A DNA stretch of 64,000 nt, taken from positions 37,767,126 through 37,831,125 of the forward strand of contig CAMTDV010000017.1 in assembly GCA_947069175.1 (NCBI GenBank). The letters run 5' to 3'. The stretch's first letter is position 1. Every line of letters begins with the position of its first letter. This document shows, piece after piece, positions 35,011-47,506 of this stretch. The DNA is from Scalesia atractyloides (lineage: Eukaryota; Streptophyta; Magnoliopsida; Asterales; Asteraceae). Below the pieces are notes generated by a model. The model searched no databases, was not told the DNA's origin, and was given only the letters and a program-made list of their open reading frames with translations. The position numbers and the translations under genes are program-made.

Positions 35011-37975
35011 TGACAGAACTCCTAATAAGTTTATCACATAAATAATTGTCAAAATCAAATTAAGTAGATAAAGGATTGTAAATGGCTAAAGAATTGATTT
35101 CAAAACCTCAAGAAATGTATTCTATAAAGTTATAAAACTTGAATGGACTAAAATAAATTAGGTCGAATCGTTTAATTTCTTAGTCATTACTGTAATTGAT
35201 TTTGTAATATTGTAGTTATTCATTTTCCTTACTTAGCCCATGTAATTATGTAAGTTTGTTATGGTTCCTTGTATATGTACCCCTTTGTGGATGGAATGAA
35301 ATCAATCAAGCATTTACAATACTTTCATGGTATCAGGAGCCTAAACAATACTCTTTGATCCGTTTCCCTGACTTCGGTCACCATCGACTTCGGTCCGATT
35401 TTTGCCCTCTTTTCTTCCTATCACATCACTGCTACACTAGTTCACTTCATTGTGGGTGACAAAACAAAAAAAAACAAACCCAAACCTTTGACAACGAAAA
35501 CCCTGCAAAAACTCCCTTGCACCCGGTGTACACTATCACCAACATCAAACACAAGGTTGATGGCAAGAAAGTATCATGCTCGTCATGGGTGAAATTGTTT
35601 GAGTTGCACACCATCGGTTATGAAGTCCTCTCGCACATCGACTGGACGAAACCTTTAGCCACGGATGACCCCTCCTATGCTTCATGGAAGATAATTGACT
35701 CCATTTTCTTGCAATGGATTTATGGTTCGCTCGATGATGAACTTGTCCGTGTACTCGAAACTCCATCCACGGCTCAAGAGGCCTGGACCCGCATCAAGCG
35801 AATATTCCATAACAAGGGCCCGCGTGTTGTCGCCCTTGAACAACAGTTTGTGAACCTGAAATTTTATGACGCAACCTCTATATCCAATTATTGTCAGTGC
35901 CTCAAAGACCTCAGAACCCAACTCAATGATCAACTGGTTCGCGGGTCTGCTGAGTATGATGTCACTGATGCTCTTATCATCAAACTATTACCCTCCTGGG
36001 ATGACTCCTGCAACATGTTACAATCTGACCACGATCGTCAAGCCGCTACGGAGCCTGTTACAGCGGTAGTGGCAGTAACCGTTCATGATGACAACCAGCA
36101 ACAAACTTGCAGCTCCTACACCAACAACCAGTCTAACTCATCTCGGAGCAGTTCACACGATGGAAATCATGGTCCAATTCGTCTAGCCCGTGTCCCTTCT
36201 GACCCAACTACTAGAACATGCCTCCCCCACCGCCTAACCCATATCAAACACAACCTGGTTGGGCCCCTCCTCCATGGGCCAACCATCCCCTACCATAGTC
36301 AAATAGCACCAGCGGCCAAGCATATCAACCACAACAAACTTCACCCAATCATGACCTAAGTACTTAGGCCCATTTAACATAATATAATGCCCTAGACCCA
36401 ACCGACTTGAGCAACACTTTCACCAACTTGCATATGGCCAAATCGGATGAACAGGTACAACACATGGTCGTCGCTAACATGCACATGGAAAACTTGGATG
36501 ATTAGTGGCATATGGATACTGGGGCAACCACCCACGTCACAGGTGATTAAGGTAAACTAGACTCAACTTTGTTATCTAGCTCAGTTAGTTCTATACTTGT
36601 TAGAAATGGTCAATGTATTCCAATCCTTGGATAAGGAAAACCACCATACCCACTACCACAGAACCTTTACACCTTAAAAATGTCCTTTACACACCCAAGA
36701 TTTTGAAAATCCTCATATCCATTCGTCAATTTAATGTTGGCAATTGGACATCAATTGAATTTGACCATTTTGGATTTACTGTGAAGGACTTTAAGACTGG
36801 GAAGATCCTAACTAAGCATGACAATGATAGTCATCTCTACTCGCTCACAAACAATACAATTTCCTCCTTTCACTTCTCTCACGATCAAGATGCATGGCAC
36901 AGTCGTCTTGGACATCCGGGATTATCTGTTTTTTAATTCCCTTATTTCCAATAATTTTATTTCATGCAATAAACGTAGCAATGAAGTTGTTTGTCATCCT
37001 TGTCAACTTGCTAAAAGTAAACGTTTGCCTTTTTCAAGTTTTATGTCACAAACTTTAATACCCTTTGAAATAATTTATTGTGATTTGCGGACTTCTCCCT
37101 TACCTAGTAACTCTGGTTTTAAATATTATATGGTCTTGTGATTTGCCATCCGCGTTCACAATATTTTACCAACCAAACTCTTAAACTTTCACACACTCAT
37201 GCCCGCGTTATACTAATCCCACCCAACCTATGACCACCTTTGGGTATATGGATGTGTGTGCTATCCAAATACATCCGCCACCCGTCCAAATAAACTTAGC
37301 CATCGCTCCTCCCTTTGTGTCTTTCTCGGGTACCTCGCCAATTTCCATGGGTACCAATGTCTTGAATTGGTAACCAACAGGGTCATATTTTCTCGTCATG
37401 TGGGCCTTGACGAAACCAAATTTCCATTTTCACATCTTCCTCCGCCGGCTCGAGAAACTACTCCTTTTTGGACACGGATGTTCACTCCCCATTACTACAA
37501 AACCCAGCCCAACCCTTTGGATCAACCACACCCATCGTGCCACCCAGCCCATTAGCACAGCTGGCGGGACTCCTCCGGGTCATCGTACAACCACACCAAC
37601 TTCAGCTCATGACAACACATCCTCTACACCTCCGCGAATCAGACCTACCGACCACATCTGTCGGACACCACCCATCACTCACGCCATTCGCGTCACCCAC
37701 ATCATGCGTGCAACCCGTGGAACCTACGCGAGTCGCACCTAACCCTCCTCAACCCATCCACCCTATGACCACCCGTCTTCACGCTCGTATAACGAAACCC
37801 AGCGTTCCATTGAATCTTCAAACCAGTACCATCTCACCTATACCAAACTCCAACCTTACCGCTTTATCCGATCCAAATTGGAAACGGGCCATGGATGATG
37901 AGTATAGTGTCTTATTGAATAATAACACTTGGGTTTTAGGTCCTCGCCCGCCAAATGCCCATGTAATTTAGTGAA
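35011..37975 (+). mobile_element. Ty1/copia element fragment: LTR end, PBS, gag, protease, integrase, start of RT
   Basis: PBS TGGTATCAGGAGCC begins at 35,328, directly after a presumed LTR end TTTCA (35,327); the LTR start was not fixed. After gag (35,517-36,359) come a protease active site WHMDTGATTHVTGD (about 36,507-36,548, with stops around it), a pre-integrase block AWHSRLGHPGLSVF (36,613-36,936) and an integrase zinc part CHPCQLAKSKRLPFS. The integrase core is deleted. A CVFLGYLANFHGYQCLE block (integrase C-terminal) follows, then the RT start PNWKRAMDDEYSVLLNNNTW, which stops at 37,971. Dead. Confidence 0.8.
35517..36359 (+). pseudogene. Copia gag (UBN2/DUF4219-type) fragment
   Basis: Open frame with YEVLSHIDWTKPLATDDPSY, WKIIDSIFLQWIYGSLDDEL, TAQEAWTRIKRIF and LKFYDATSISNYCQCLKDLR, the helical gag of plant copia elements. 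No ATG opens the frame; coding sense reaches upstream of 35,517 without a clear start. The C-terminal third is Ser/Asn/His-rich and lacks a zinc knuckle. Confidence 0.75.
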
Positions 37976-37984
37976 TGTTATCAA

Positions 37985-38211
37985 TGGTAAATCACAACAA
38001 GTTGAGGTCGATTGTGAGGATCAAGAGAAGATGACACGTAGCATGAGCCTTAGAAAAATAAACAGAAACTTTTTTTTTATTTTGTGTTTTGAACCTTTTA
38101 TGAACTATTTGAATACCTATATGATATGTGACATTTTAAATTTGTTGTGCTACATGAGCTATGTACAATCATCATGCCCCGTACCAATCCGATGCGGGTC
38201 GGGGTGTGACA
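37985..38211 (+). repeat. Truncated LTR tail related to the gag-only element family
   Basis: It ends ATCATGCCCCGTACCAATCC-GATGCGGGTCGGGGTGTGACA, the same closing sequence as the 2.6-kb LTRs (ATCATGCCCCGATCACC ... GCGGGTCGGGGTGTGACA). Upstream it is diverged (AGGATCAAGAGAAGATGACA is comparable to the AACAGGATGAAGC region). The left part is lost at the copia fragment. Confidence 0.6.
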
Positions 38212-38212
38212 C

Positions 38213-38283
38213 TAGGGGTGCGTGGAACGTTTGTTGAAGTTGGGTGCCTGGGTTCGAAACCCGCTTTGGACGCCTTTTTTTGA
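38213..38283 (+). other. tRNA-like sequence with T-run, beside the LTR tail
   Basis: TAGGGGTGCGTGGAACG, then GCCTGGGTTCGAAACCCGC (B-box and T-arm-like), GGACGCC and seven T. A T-run after a B box is what a Pol III unit would have. The D arm is poor. It lies outside the LTR end, so it may be flanking DNA or a separate insertion. Confidence 0.4.
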
Positions 38284-38560
38284 CTTCATAAAAGAATTTC
38301 AAGACTTTACACATTAGATCCCTAACGTTTTTAACTTCACTAACTTTAAACTCTAACTTCATTAACCATTTCCTTTATAAAACTAACTACTTTAACCAAC
38401 TGTTTTAACTTTAGTTATGCAATTTTTTTAAACACTTAATGAATTTTGAGGATATTTACTATTTCGCATATTTAACTTAAGTTATGCAATTTTTTTAAAC
38501 ACTTAACCATCCACCTGCAGTGGTCTACCATCCACCTGCAACAAGGCCACGACGATCACC

Positions 38561-38689
38561 ATGTCTAAATCCTCATCTTTTAACCCTTCACCTACAACAG
38601 TCAACCCTCATTCGACCTTCTTTCCCATCACTCAAGAGGATGATCCTTGGGCTGGGATCACAGATGATGAGGTGAATATGGTGTATGAC
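38561..38689 (+). pseudogene. Unknown reading frame, 5' part, interrupted by the Athila-like element
   Basis: ATG at 38,561, 43 codons, Ser/Pro/Thr-rich then acidic (FFPITQEDDPWAGITDDEVN). The frame runs exactly to the target duplication ATGAC and continues in the same frame at 50,702 (YTMAQLPFDRLRIRESQTNF). I do not recognise the protein; it may be a gene fragment or another element's ORF. Confidence 0.45.
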
Positions 38690-40160
38690 TGATGCGTGGT
38701 CGTAAACCGGTGCTTGTTTATGCATAAGTTTATGTATTTACATGACTTTTAATTCCAAATAGCCTACTTTTAATAAGGTTTGTGTTTTGCAGGTTTATGG
38801 AGTTTAAGGAGCTAATCGGGAGTGAAACGGAGCACCGGGAAGTGAACGGGATCAACCGAATCAAGAAAGGCAAAAATCAGAAATCTAGATTTCTAGGCAC
38901 CGTGGCCGACGCCCAGAAGGGCCGTCGACGATGCCACTAGCAAATACCCGTCGTCCAATTTTTCCGTACACAGTGGATTAGGCCGTCGAGAATTTTTAAG
39001 AATACACATACCATCGCCGACGGCCCTTCTGGGCATCGGCGACGGCCCTCCGATTGCTGCTTCGCGAAAATTGTGTTGTGTTGACTTTGGGGACGAGATA
39101 TATGGATTTTCCTTGACCTATTCAAGGGAGTTGCGAGCTTTTGGAGTTTGAATAACCTTTTGGGCATCGCCGACGGCTCTCCGATTGCTTCTTCGCGAAA
39201 ATTGTGTTTTGTTGACTTTGAGGACGGGATATATGGATTTTCCTTGACCTATTCAAGGGAGTTGCGAGTTTTTGGAGTTTGAATAACCTTCCTGGAGCCA
39301 TAATCATCCCGAACATCATCTTCCACCATTCCAATCCATCCTTCTTGGAGCCACAATCATCAAGCCTTCCATAACCATCCTTCATCATAAACCCTACCTA
39401 TCATCACCATCATCATTCAAGGCTTCAAGATGTCCAAGTTCGAGCTTCAATCCGTCATTGATCAAGTTCCGTTCACCATGAGCGGCTAATTCCCGGAGGT
39501 TTCACCCGGGTGTAGGTGTTTGTAAGTTTCTAGGGTTTGAACAAGTGTTTATGATTTGATTTGCTGACACGTTGTAATTTGATTTTGAAACCAAAGGAAA
39601 TTGTCTTGCATTTGTATTGAGTTCGTAAATTGTCGAGTGAAGATTAAATTTGACTTTGTGAAATGTTTATGTGCAATTATGCCTTGTCTAGGTTAGAGTT
39701 TACATGTTCTTGGTAACGAATTGCATTGTGGTTCGTTGTTACAACGTTGATAGCTCTTGGCACCTAAGCCACGCGACACTAAACTTGTTGGTCATTTATG
39801 CAATTGAATCAATTCACGTGTAGGAACCCTAGGACTTCAAATACTGAACCGGGTGTGAACCTTGTTTTTTCATCTCTGTTTTACAATCATAATTACTTTC
39901 GTTGCAATCATTATCAGTCTTTTTAGTAGTTAATTAATCAAACCAAACTCATTGGTTCATTCCAACACCTTTTTCAAACAAACAAATCGATCATTTTCAT
40001 AGCAAGCTTCATAAAGTGACAATCTTATTTAATAATCAATCACATCCGATCGCAAACCACAGACTCTTCGTGGTTCAACCCCTTACTACCTCTAACACAT
40101 TGTTAAGGGTAATTCAGGACTATAAATATGATCTTTGATCAGAGCGCGACACTCCGATCA
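38690..40160 (+). repeat. 5' LTR of the Athila-like element
   Basis: 1,471 bp; longer than its partner mainly because a 131-bp segment beginning TGGGCATCG (39,030 and 39,161) is duplicated in tandem. It carries the GCCGACGCCCAGAAGGGCCG hairpin block at about 38,900-38,935 and its inverse at 39,012-39,052. Confidence 0.88.
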
Positions 40161-40164
40161 AATT

Positions 40165-40178
40165 TTGGCACCGTTGCC
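40165..40178 (+). other. PBS of the Athila-like element
   Basis: TGGCACCGTTGCCG, four bases inside the LTR; Athila elements normally have TGGCGCCGTTGCCG here, so one base appears changed. Confidence 0.75.
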
Positions 40179-40348
40179 GTGGAGTTAGTGCGCTTTGTGT
40201 TTGGATTTTTGTTTGATTTCGTGATTATCTGTTTAATTGCTTGCTTCTTCCAGTTTATTTGCTTTTGTGTTACGCGAGGTGTGTTACTTGTGCAAGTTAC
40301 AGGTAGTGCACTCGTACACGAAATTCCGGGCGAACATCACCATTAGTT

Positions 40349-41353
40349 TACGAGCCGGAAATTGAGCGAGTGGCAAGAAGGAATTTAGCAAGCCAGTTAG
40401 AGGCAACTCTTGCCCCTAACCAAAACATCCAAAACTAACCATCCACACCGTCTATTGGAACCGTTCCAATGGACCAACAAAACCCAAACCCTCAAAACCG
40501 TAACAATCATTCGTGGGGCAACAACAACCGTCCAGCGGCTAACCCACTTCGACAAACTGAACCTCAAAACCAAAATCCTCCACCCAACCTTAACAACCGT
40601 AATCGCAACCAAAACTTGGGTCCTTAACCAAACTTTAACCAACCAGAGTTCGAACGGGTGGACCCAAACAATGTGGATCAATATGAACCGAATTACGACG
40701 AGTTAAGGAATAACATTCTGGACGATTCTAGATGTCCAAGTTCGAGCTTCAATCCATCATTGATCAACTTCTCATTGAAGGATAAAGCTAAATAGTGGTT
40801 TTTGACATTACCTACTAATAGTATTCACACTTGGGTCGAGATGCAACAAGCCTTTCTCTATGAATACTATTCCATGGCTAACACCGATGATGCATGGAAT
40901 GAGATTCGAGCATTCAAGCAATTATCGAGTGAGTCGTTGCATGAGGCATTTATGCGGTACAAAGAGTTGATTCAAAAATGCCCACATCACCAAATTTAAA
41001 AGTGGGAATCGGTGAACTGTTTTGCGAGAGGCTTAGATGGAGAAACGTGGAATCATTTGGAGTCAACTAGTAATGGAACGTTGTTGAGTAATCATAAAGA
41101 CTATGATTGGGAGTTTCTTGAGAGGATGGCCAAGAGATCAAAGGCTAAAGAATTGGCCGATTGCGCTAAAAAGCACCCTATCTCCCGATCGCTTCCCGAT
41201 CTTGACTCTAGTTCGAAGGATCGAATCTCTACTTTAGAGTGGGAGTTGGCCCGAATAAAGAAGAAGGATGTGAATGAGGTTCAATTCGCGGTGTGTGAGG
41301 ATTGCGGTGACATCGGTCATCGGACTGAAGAGTGCCAAGAAAATATGGCATAA
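40349..41353 (+). pseudogene. Gag of the Athila-like element
   Basis: One frame from YEPEIERVARRNLASQLEA through an Asn/Gln/Pro-rich stretch (PQNRNNHSWGNNNRP), then capsid blocks TWVEMQQAFLYEYYSMANT, SSESLHEAFMRYKELIQKCP and FARGLDGETWNHL, ending with a CCHC knuckle CEDCGDIGHRTEEC. In-frame stops occur near 40,436, 40,628, 40,793 and 40,997, and a frame change lies near 41,010, so no full-length gag can be made. Confidence 0.8.
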
Positions 41354-41362
41354 TCTACTGAG

Positions 41363-44325
41363 GAAGTTAACCAGTTGTGGAGCTCAAGATGTTGCCGAAG
41401 CATTTGAAATATGCTTATATGGGTGAGGGCAACACACTCCCGGTTTTCATTGCATCAAACTTGATTGGGGAGCAAGATGAGAAGCTCATGAGAGTTTTGG
41501 TCACCATTAGAGCCGCTATAGGGTGGACCATTGCAGATTTGAAGGGAGTCAGTCCCTCAGTGGTGATGCATAAGATTATCACCGAAGACGATATCACTCC
41601 TTGTCGAGACGCACAACGGAGATTGAATCCTAACATGAGAGAGGTGGTCAAGAAGGAGGTTTTGAAGTGGCTAGATGCGGGTATTATTTACCCCATTTCT
41701 GATAGCCAGTGGGTGAGCCAACACAGACAGTTCCAAGGAAGGCGGGCATTCAAGTCGTCACTAATGACGCAGGTGAAGACGTCGCCACTCGGCCGGTAAC
41801 TGGGTGGCGTATTTGCATAGACTATAGGAAGTTGAATTCCGCAACTTCCAAAGAACATTTCCCTTTACCGTTTATTGACCAAATTGTTGAGAAGTTAGTG
41901 GGACAAAATTTTTATTGTTTCTTGGATGGGTATTCGGGTTATAATCACATCGCTATTCATCAGGAAGATCAAGCTAAGACAACGTTTACTTGCCCATATG
42001 GTACTTTCGCATTCAAGCGAATGATGTTTGGGTTATGTAACGACCCCCGCCACCTTCCAAAGGTATATGATGAGATTTTCATGGATGACTTCTCAATTTT
42101 GGGGTTGTCATTTGATGTTTGCGTTAGTCAATTAGAAAAGGTTTTAAAAAGGTGTGTTGAGAAAAACCTTGTTCTAAGTTGGGAAAAGAGCCATTTCATG
42201 ATTCAGGAAGGGATTGTCTTGGGGCATGTTGTGTCCAGTCGTGGGATAGAGGTTGACTGTTCAAAGGTGCAAGTCATCTCTACTTTATCGTATCCCACGA
42301 GTGTTAAGGGGGTTAGATCATTCTTAGGTCATGCGGTTTTTTATAGAAGGTTTATTAAAGGATTTAGTGACATCATAAAACCTTTATGTAATTTGTTGCT
42401 TAAAGATCAACCGTTTAATTTTAACAAAGAATGTAAAAACGCCTTTAATGTTATGAAAGAAAAATTGGTGGAGGCCCCAATATTGAAATCACCGAATTGG
42501 TCTTTACCATTCAAAATTATGTGTGATGCGAGTGATTATGCAGTTGGGTCGTATTGGGTCAAAGGGTGGAAAAGAAACCCGTTGCTATTTACTACGCAAG
42601 TAAGACTCTTTCATATGCGCAGTTAAATTACACCACAACTGAGAAGAGCTACTTGCGGTGGTTTTTGCATTGGAAAAAATTCGGGCTTATATATGGGGTA
42701 ACAAAGTTATTATATATTCTGACCACGCTGCTGTCAGGAACCTCATGGAGAAGAAAGACGCGAAGCCGAGATTGATCCGATGGTGCTCTTGCTACAAGAG
42801 TTTGACCTAGAGATACAAGACAAAAAGGGTAGTGAAAATGTGGTTGCCGACCACTTGTCTTGGTTGTTGGTAGAGGAGGGTTCCTCTCCTGTGGAAGTTG
42901 ATGATACTTTCCCAGATGAGCATATTATGAAAGTTTCTGTGTTGCCATGGTAAGCTAATATTGTGAACTATTTGGTTATAGGTAACTTGTCGGCTCATTA
43001 GGATAGGAGGAGGAGATTGCACTTCATGTCTCAAAACAAATACTACACGTTGGAGGAGCCGGATTTGTTCAAGATATGTCTGGATCAAGTTGTTAGAAGA
43101 TGCATTCCGGATGATGAGATCCCAAGTGTTTTGACACACTTGCATTCATTTGCTTGTGGGGGTCATTTCAGTGGTCACAAAACGGGGCACAAAGTGCTCA
43201 ATAGTGGTCTTTATTGGCCGACTATTTTCAAAGACGCATTTAACTTTGCTAAAAATTGCGTTGAGTGTCAAAAGATAGGGAGTATTTCTAAGAGGGATGA
43301 GATGCACATGCAACCAATTCTCACTGTCGACATTTTCGACGTGTGGGGGATTGATTTCATGGGCCCATTTCTGAATTCGCATGGTAACTTATACATTTTG
43401 GTGGCAGTCGACTATGTTTCCAAATGGGTTGAAGCGATTGCCATGAAAACCAATGACCATACCGTTGTGTGTAACTTTGTGCGAAACAATATTATTTCAA
43501 GATTTGGGATTCCCGGGTAATCATTAGTGATGGGGGATCTCATTTTAAGAATTTTAACTTCGAAAAGTTACTAAAACGGTATGGGGTTGACCATAGGATT
43601 ACTACTCCCTACCACCTGCAAACGAGTGGTCAAGTGGAGGTGTCTAATAGGCAAATCAAAGAGATTTTGCAAAAGACCGTTCGACCGGACCGTAAAGATT
43701 GGTCAACGAAGTTGAATGATGCTTTATGGGCCTATCGAACGGCACATAAAACACCTATTGGCACCACACCTTATATTTTAGTTTACGCTAAAAATTGTCA
43801 CTTGCCAGTTGAGCTTGTACATTGTGCCTTTTGGGCTATTAAAGAGGTTAATCTTAAGTATGTTGATGCAGGTAGAGAACGCAAGTAGAAATTGTGTGAG
43901 TTGGAAGAGCTTCGGGAGGATGCGTACGAATGTGCTTCGAAGTACAAGGATGGAATGAAGCGAGCACATGACGCCAGATTGAAGCCAAAGGAGTTTATGG
44001 TAGGGCAAAGGTGTGGCTCTATAACTCACGGCTCAAATTCTTCCCGGGTAAGCTAAAAAGTAAGTGGATGGGCCCATACGTGATCACTGGATGGGTTGAA
44101 ACAAACGGTTAATGTCCATCGTCTTAAATTGTTTCTCGATGGTAATGAAGAGAAGAATGAGGTAAACACGGAGTTGGTAAGCTTCTTGGTAAGCGTACCA
44201 AATTATGAGGTTAATAGAGAACCGGTAATATGTTTTGTAGAGTTTTGTATACTTTTATTTGTTTGGTCGCATGGTTTATTTGTAATTCTCGCTTATTTGT
44301 GGTTGTTTTTACTAACTCCTTATTG
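41363..44325 (+). pseudogene. Pol of the Athila-like element: RT, RNase H, integrase; protease missing
   Basis: RT: TGWRICIDYRKLNSATSKEH, FLDGYSGYNHIAIHQED, then FMDDFSILG, with about 25 residues lost between the MMFGLCN and DEIFMDD motifs. RNase H: FKIMCDASDYAVG, AIYYASKTLSYAQLNYTTTE. Integrase: HH-CC finger (HLHSFACGGHFSGHKTGHKV, CVECQKIG), catalytic D at IDFMGPF, D at ISDGGSHF, E in SGQVEVSNRQIKEIL, and a VHRLKLF tail. Gag is followed after about 25 bases by pol wording (ELKMLPKHLKYAYMG), so the protease domain is deleted. Frameshifts are near 41,710, 42,590, 42,780 and 43,520. Confidence 0.85.
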
Positions 44326-45595
44326 ATGTGTGAAGTTCCGGAAGTCACAAATGAGTTTTAAAGAGAAGAGGTATGTTTTTAAACCTGTTTATGTGTGTAT
44401 GTTTTTAAACCTGTTTATGTGTATTAGGGACAATACACGGCTATTTGGGGGGTGGTAGGATCGTTTAACGATAAGTTGTTAGTAAGTTTTAAGACCAAAA
44501 AATTTCACAAAAAGAATTTTAATAATTTTTAGGAGTTTAATTAGTATAGTTCCTTTTATAAAAAGCTCTTGTTTTTGTCCATATTTAAAAAAAATTGCAT
44601 TTGGGGGTAGCGTCGGCGACGGGGCACCAGGCCGTCCCCGACGGGTTGTGGAAAGTGTGGCGTCGGCACCATTTGACCGTAGACAGAAGGTTAGGCCGTC
44701 AGGCCCAAACAAGTTAACCACAGGGCGTCGGCGACGGGGCATCAGGCTGTCGCCGACGGCCCCTCTATTTCTCTGCGACGCTGATTTTTGTTAAACGAGT
44801 TCTAACGAACCCAAACCCATTTTGAACCCGTTTTCAGTAACTCGGACTTTCTTTTGACCACAAACTCGACCCGGTAGACCCGATATCTGATCCACAACTT
44901 CATTACATCACAAAATCTCTGCATTCCAAATCTCTCCATCTTCTTCATCTTTCTTTCAAGAACCCTAAACCTTCAAGTTCTCATAACTTCTTCAATTCTT
45001 CACCAAATCCACTGATTCTTGAGCCTAACTTGCTTAGTTTTTCGAGAGGAACAAAACCCCTATCATATCTTACATCAATTCTTGCTCGTTTGCAAGATTT
45101 GTGATTTTCAATTTTAGGTTTTTAAAGAGTGTTCATCAAGCTTTAAGCTTTACATCTTTTTCTAGTTTCTCTTGTTAAACAACATCAAAGGTATGGTTTT
45201 TACTTAAATTCAAGTATGATTATTATATGGTTAGTTTATTTCTTTCAAAATTTTTAAACTTCTTGTTTAGAGTAGGTTTTTTATTGCGTTTTATGATTTC
45301 ATGGCTTGAATTTGAAGATGAATATATGATTTGGGTGGGTGTTGGACATGCAACAACTATAGTGATATGATTACACTTGTTTGTTTGCATGATTGAACAT
45401 AGACATGATGTTGAACCTTGTTGAACTTTTAAGAATTTAAGAGTAAACATAAAAAATTAAGTACTAGATGATAAAGTTTGCTACTTTTTAAGTTTAAACA
45501 CGCTAATTTACAACATGATTTTGGTGCAACATTGAGTGCTATGTTCAAAGTTTGAAGTTGTTTGAAGTGGGTTGTACGAATTTTTCCATTGTTTG
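44326..45595. other. Non-coding part of the Athila-like element with a GTCGGCGACGG block
   Basis: Bases 44,608-44,762 carry three versions of GCGTCGGCGACGGGGCACCAGGCCGTCCCCGACGG, echoing the LTR hairpin motif. Downstream, to 45,600, there is an AT-rich leader with CTTCATCTTTCTTTCAAGAACCCTAAACC, possibly the promoter or leader for the extra ORF. Confidence 0.5.
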
Positions 45596-45599
45596 TGAT

Positions 45600-47506
45600 T
45601 GTAGCCATGTTTGGAGGGAAGAGAAGCAAGACCTCTGGTGAAGGTTCCTCTTCGTGAGCCGATTCGGGCTCGGGTTACGTTCAAAAGAAGTGGGAACAGT
45701 TGAGTGCCGTTGAGGAAAATGATGCAAGATTGTATAGTCAAGATTGGGATTGGGAGGAGTTCAAGAATAGCCGAACCGCTTCGGCATTGAATGATAACAA
45801 AAAGACACCGCTTTCGAAGTTTAATAACAAAAAGTTGGAGGCAAAGGTGTGGAAATGGAAAATGGTCTCGGGGAATTATACAACTTCGGTGCCGGAAAGA
45901 ATTGTTCCGGAGAGGTCGGTCAATTTGGAAGAGTTTAAGGCAATTGGGATTGCTCAGAGGTTTAAGAGGCTCGGCTGGGAGCGTGTGTTGGATTGGTGTG
46001 AGGACATCACCCCAAGGGTTTATCTGGCGGCAATTTGCGATTGGTTGTCGACGTTGCGGTTTATAAATAAGGATGGGCCACCGAACATGTGGTGGGAGAT
46101 ATTGGAAAGAATCAAATGATCATGTCTTTTGAGCATATGAATTCTATAGCTCGATTTGATTCTCTGGGGGTAGATGCATACTATTACTACAATATCGACT
46201 ACTTCTTGGATAACAAGGCAAACACTGCTGATCTTGATGGTATGTTAGCTGATGTGTTATCGGGGTCGGGCGGAATGTCCGAATCAAGAAACGATCTGTC
46301 ATTAGAAGGGCGGATTCATCAAGGAATTTCTTTAGAGAATATCTTGGTGCGGTTTGGGGACCGCGGAAAGGTGAAGGCACCGGATTGTAGGGTGTAATAC
46401 TCGCTGTTGTTTGGGTCGCCAAAATTGTCATGGTGGCAAATTCTAATGATGAATATATGGGACACGCGCGAGTCGTGTTCAAGAAAGATGATATCGTATG
46501 TACGGTTTAATCAGCGTGATGATTATACAACATAATGCATTGCTCGTAGAGTCGTTATGGGTGAGTAAACCAATCGATCAAATCTGTTTTGCTTCGATAA
46601 AGCGACATTAGAAAATTCACGTCAAAGTATTGGTCACCAGTACACGGTGACAGATGATCACGGGCACAGTTTTCAGTTTGAGGAACCGAGTGCGGCTCAT
46701 GAGGCCACGAGAGAAGAAGAAATGATGGATGCAGAAGATGAGGATGAACCGGCAGGTCCGAGGGGGCCGAGGCAGAGGTATGCCCGAGCACATCGGGAAA
46801 TTTCAAATGCGGTAGCTCAGGTTGTTGTCTCCTGGTGTAAGTCGGATCATACTAATTATAACCAGGGGCAACAAGGGTTCTATGATAATGTATCCGCGGG
46901 CATCGGGGAAAACCGCGAATATCACGAGCAGAGGCACCAGTGGGAGCAAAGCTTCCAAGCCCAGTACCAAACACATTGGAATGAGGAAGCTGCCCACCAG
47001 ACTAAGGTTGAGAAGTATTGGGAGGACCAACAGTTGTTCCAAGCCCAACAGCTATCTCGGTTGGAGATGATGGAGCAGCAAAGGGCACATGAAATAGCCC
47101 AAAGAAGAGCTTGGGAACAAGAGCAGGATCGTCTCCGTATAGAACAAAATACTTCAGAGGATCGCCGCTGGATGGCGTTAGCTACGGATCAATAATGACG
47201 GTCAATAATACAAAGGCTCTCCATGACCAAGAACGGTATATACAGGATTTCATGGCGGGCTTTCCATATAGCGAGCATTCGCCATGGACCAATTTCGAGA
47301 ACCTACCCGTGCCCCGAGGTCCATCCGACCCATCTCCCCATTGGCCCGAGGCACCAAGCTCTAGTTTCCTCCTCCCGCAGCTACCGACACCGCCTGAAGG
47401 GGAACCTGGTCCCCTTGACAATTGGAAGGAGGTAATGTCAGCGCTCACCGGGTACTCCTACAACCCATACCCGCCGGTCAACCCAAATGAGCGCTATCAG
47501 AGATAG
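45600..47506 (+). pseudogene. Extra ORF after pol in the Athila-like element (ATHILA ORF-like)
   Basis: Begins MFGGKRSKTSGEG near 45,607. It carries SVNLEEFKAIGIAQRFKRLG-WERVLDWCEDITPRVYLAAI, like the Athila ORF family often described as occupying the env position. The middle (46,089-46,560) is in shifting frames (MSFEHMNSIARFDSLGVDAY). The last part (46,647-47,506) is acidic, then Gln/Glu-rich coiled-coil-like (QLSRLEMMEQQRAHEIAQRR), then Pro-rich. Function unknown; no signal peptide or membrane segment was seen, so an envelope role is not supported here. Several frame breaks. Confidence 0.6.

Noticed and set aside
45600..47506. Retroviral envelope gene
   Set aside because: Position fits, but no signal peptide, membrane span or furin-like site was seen.
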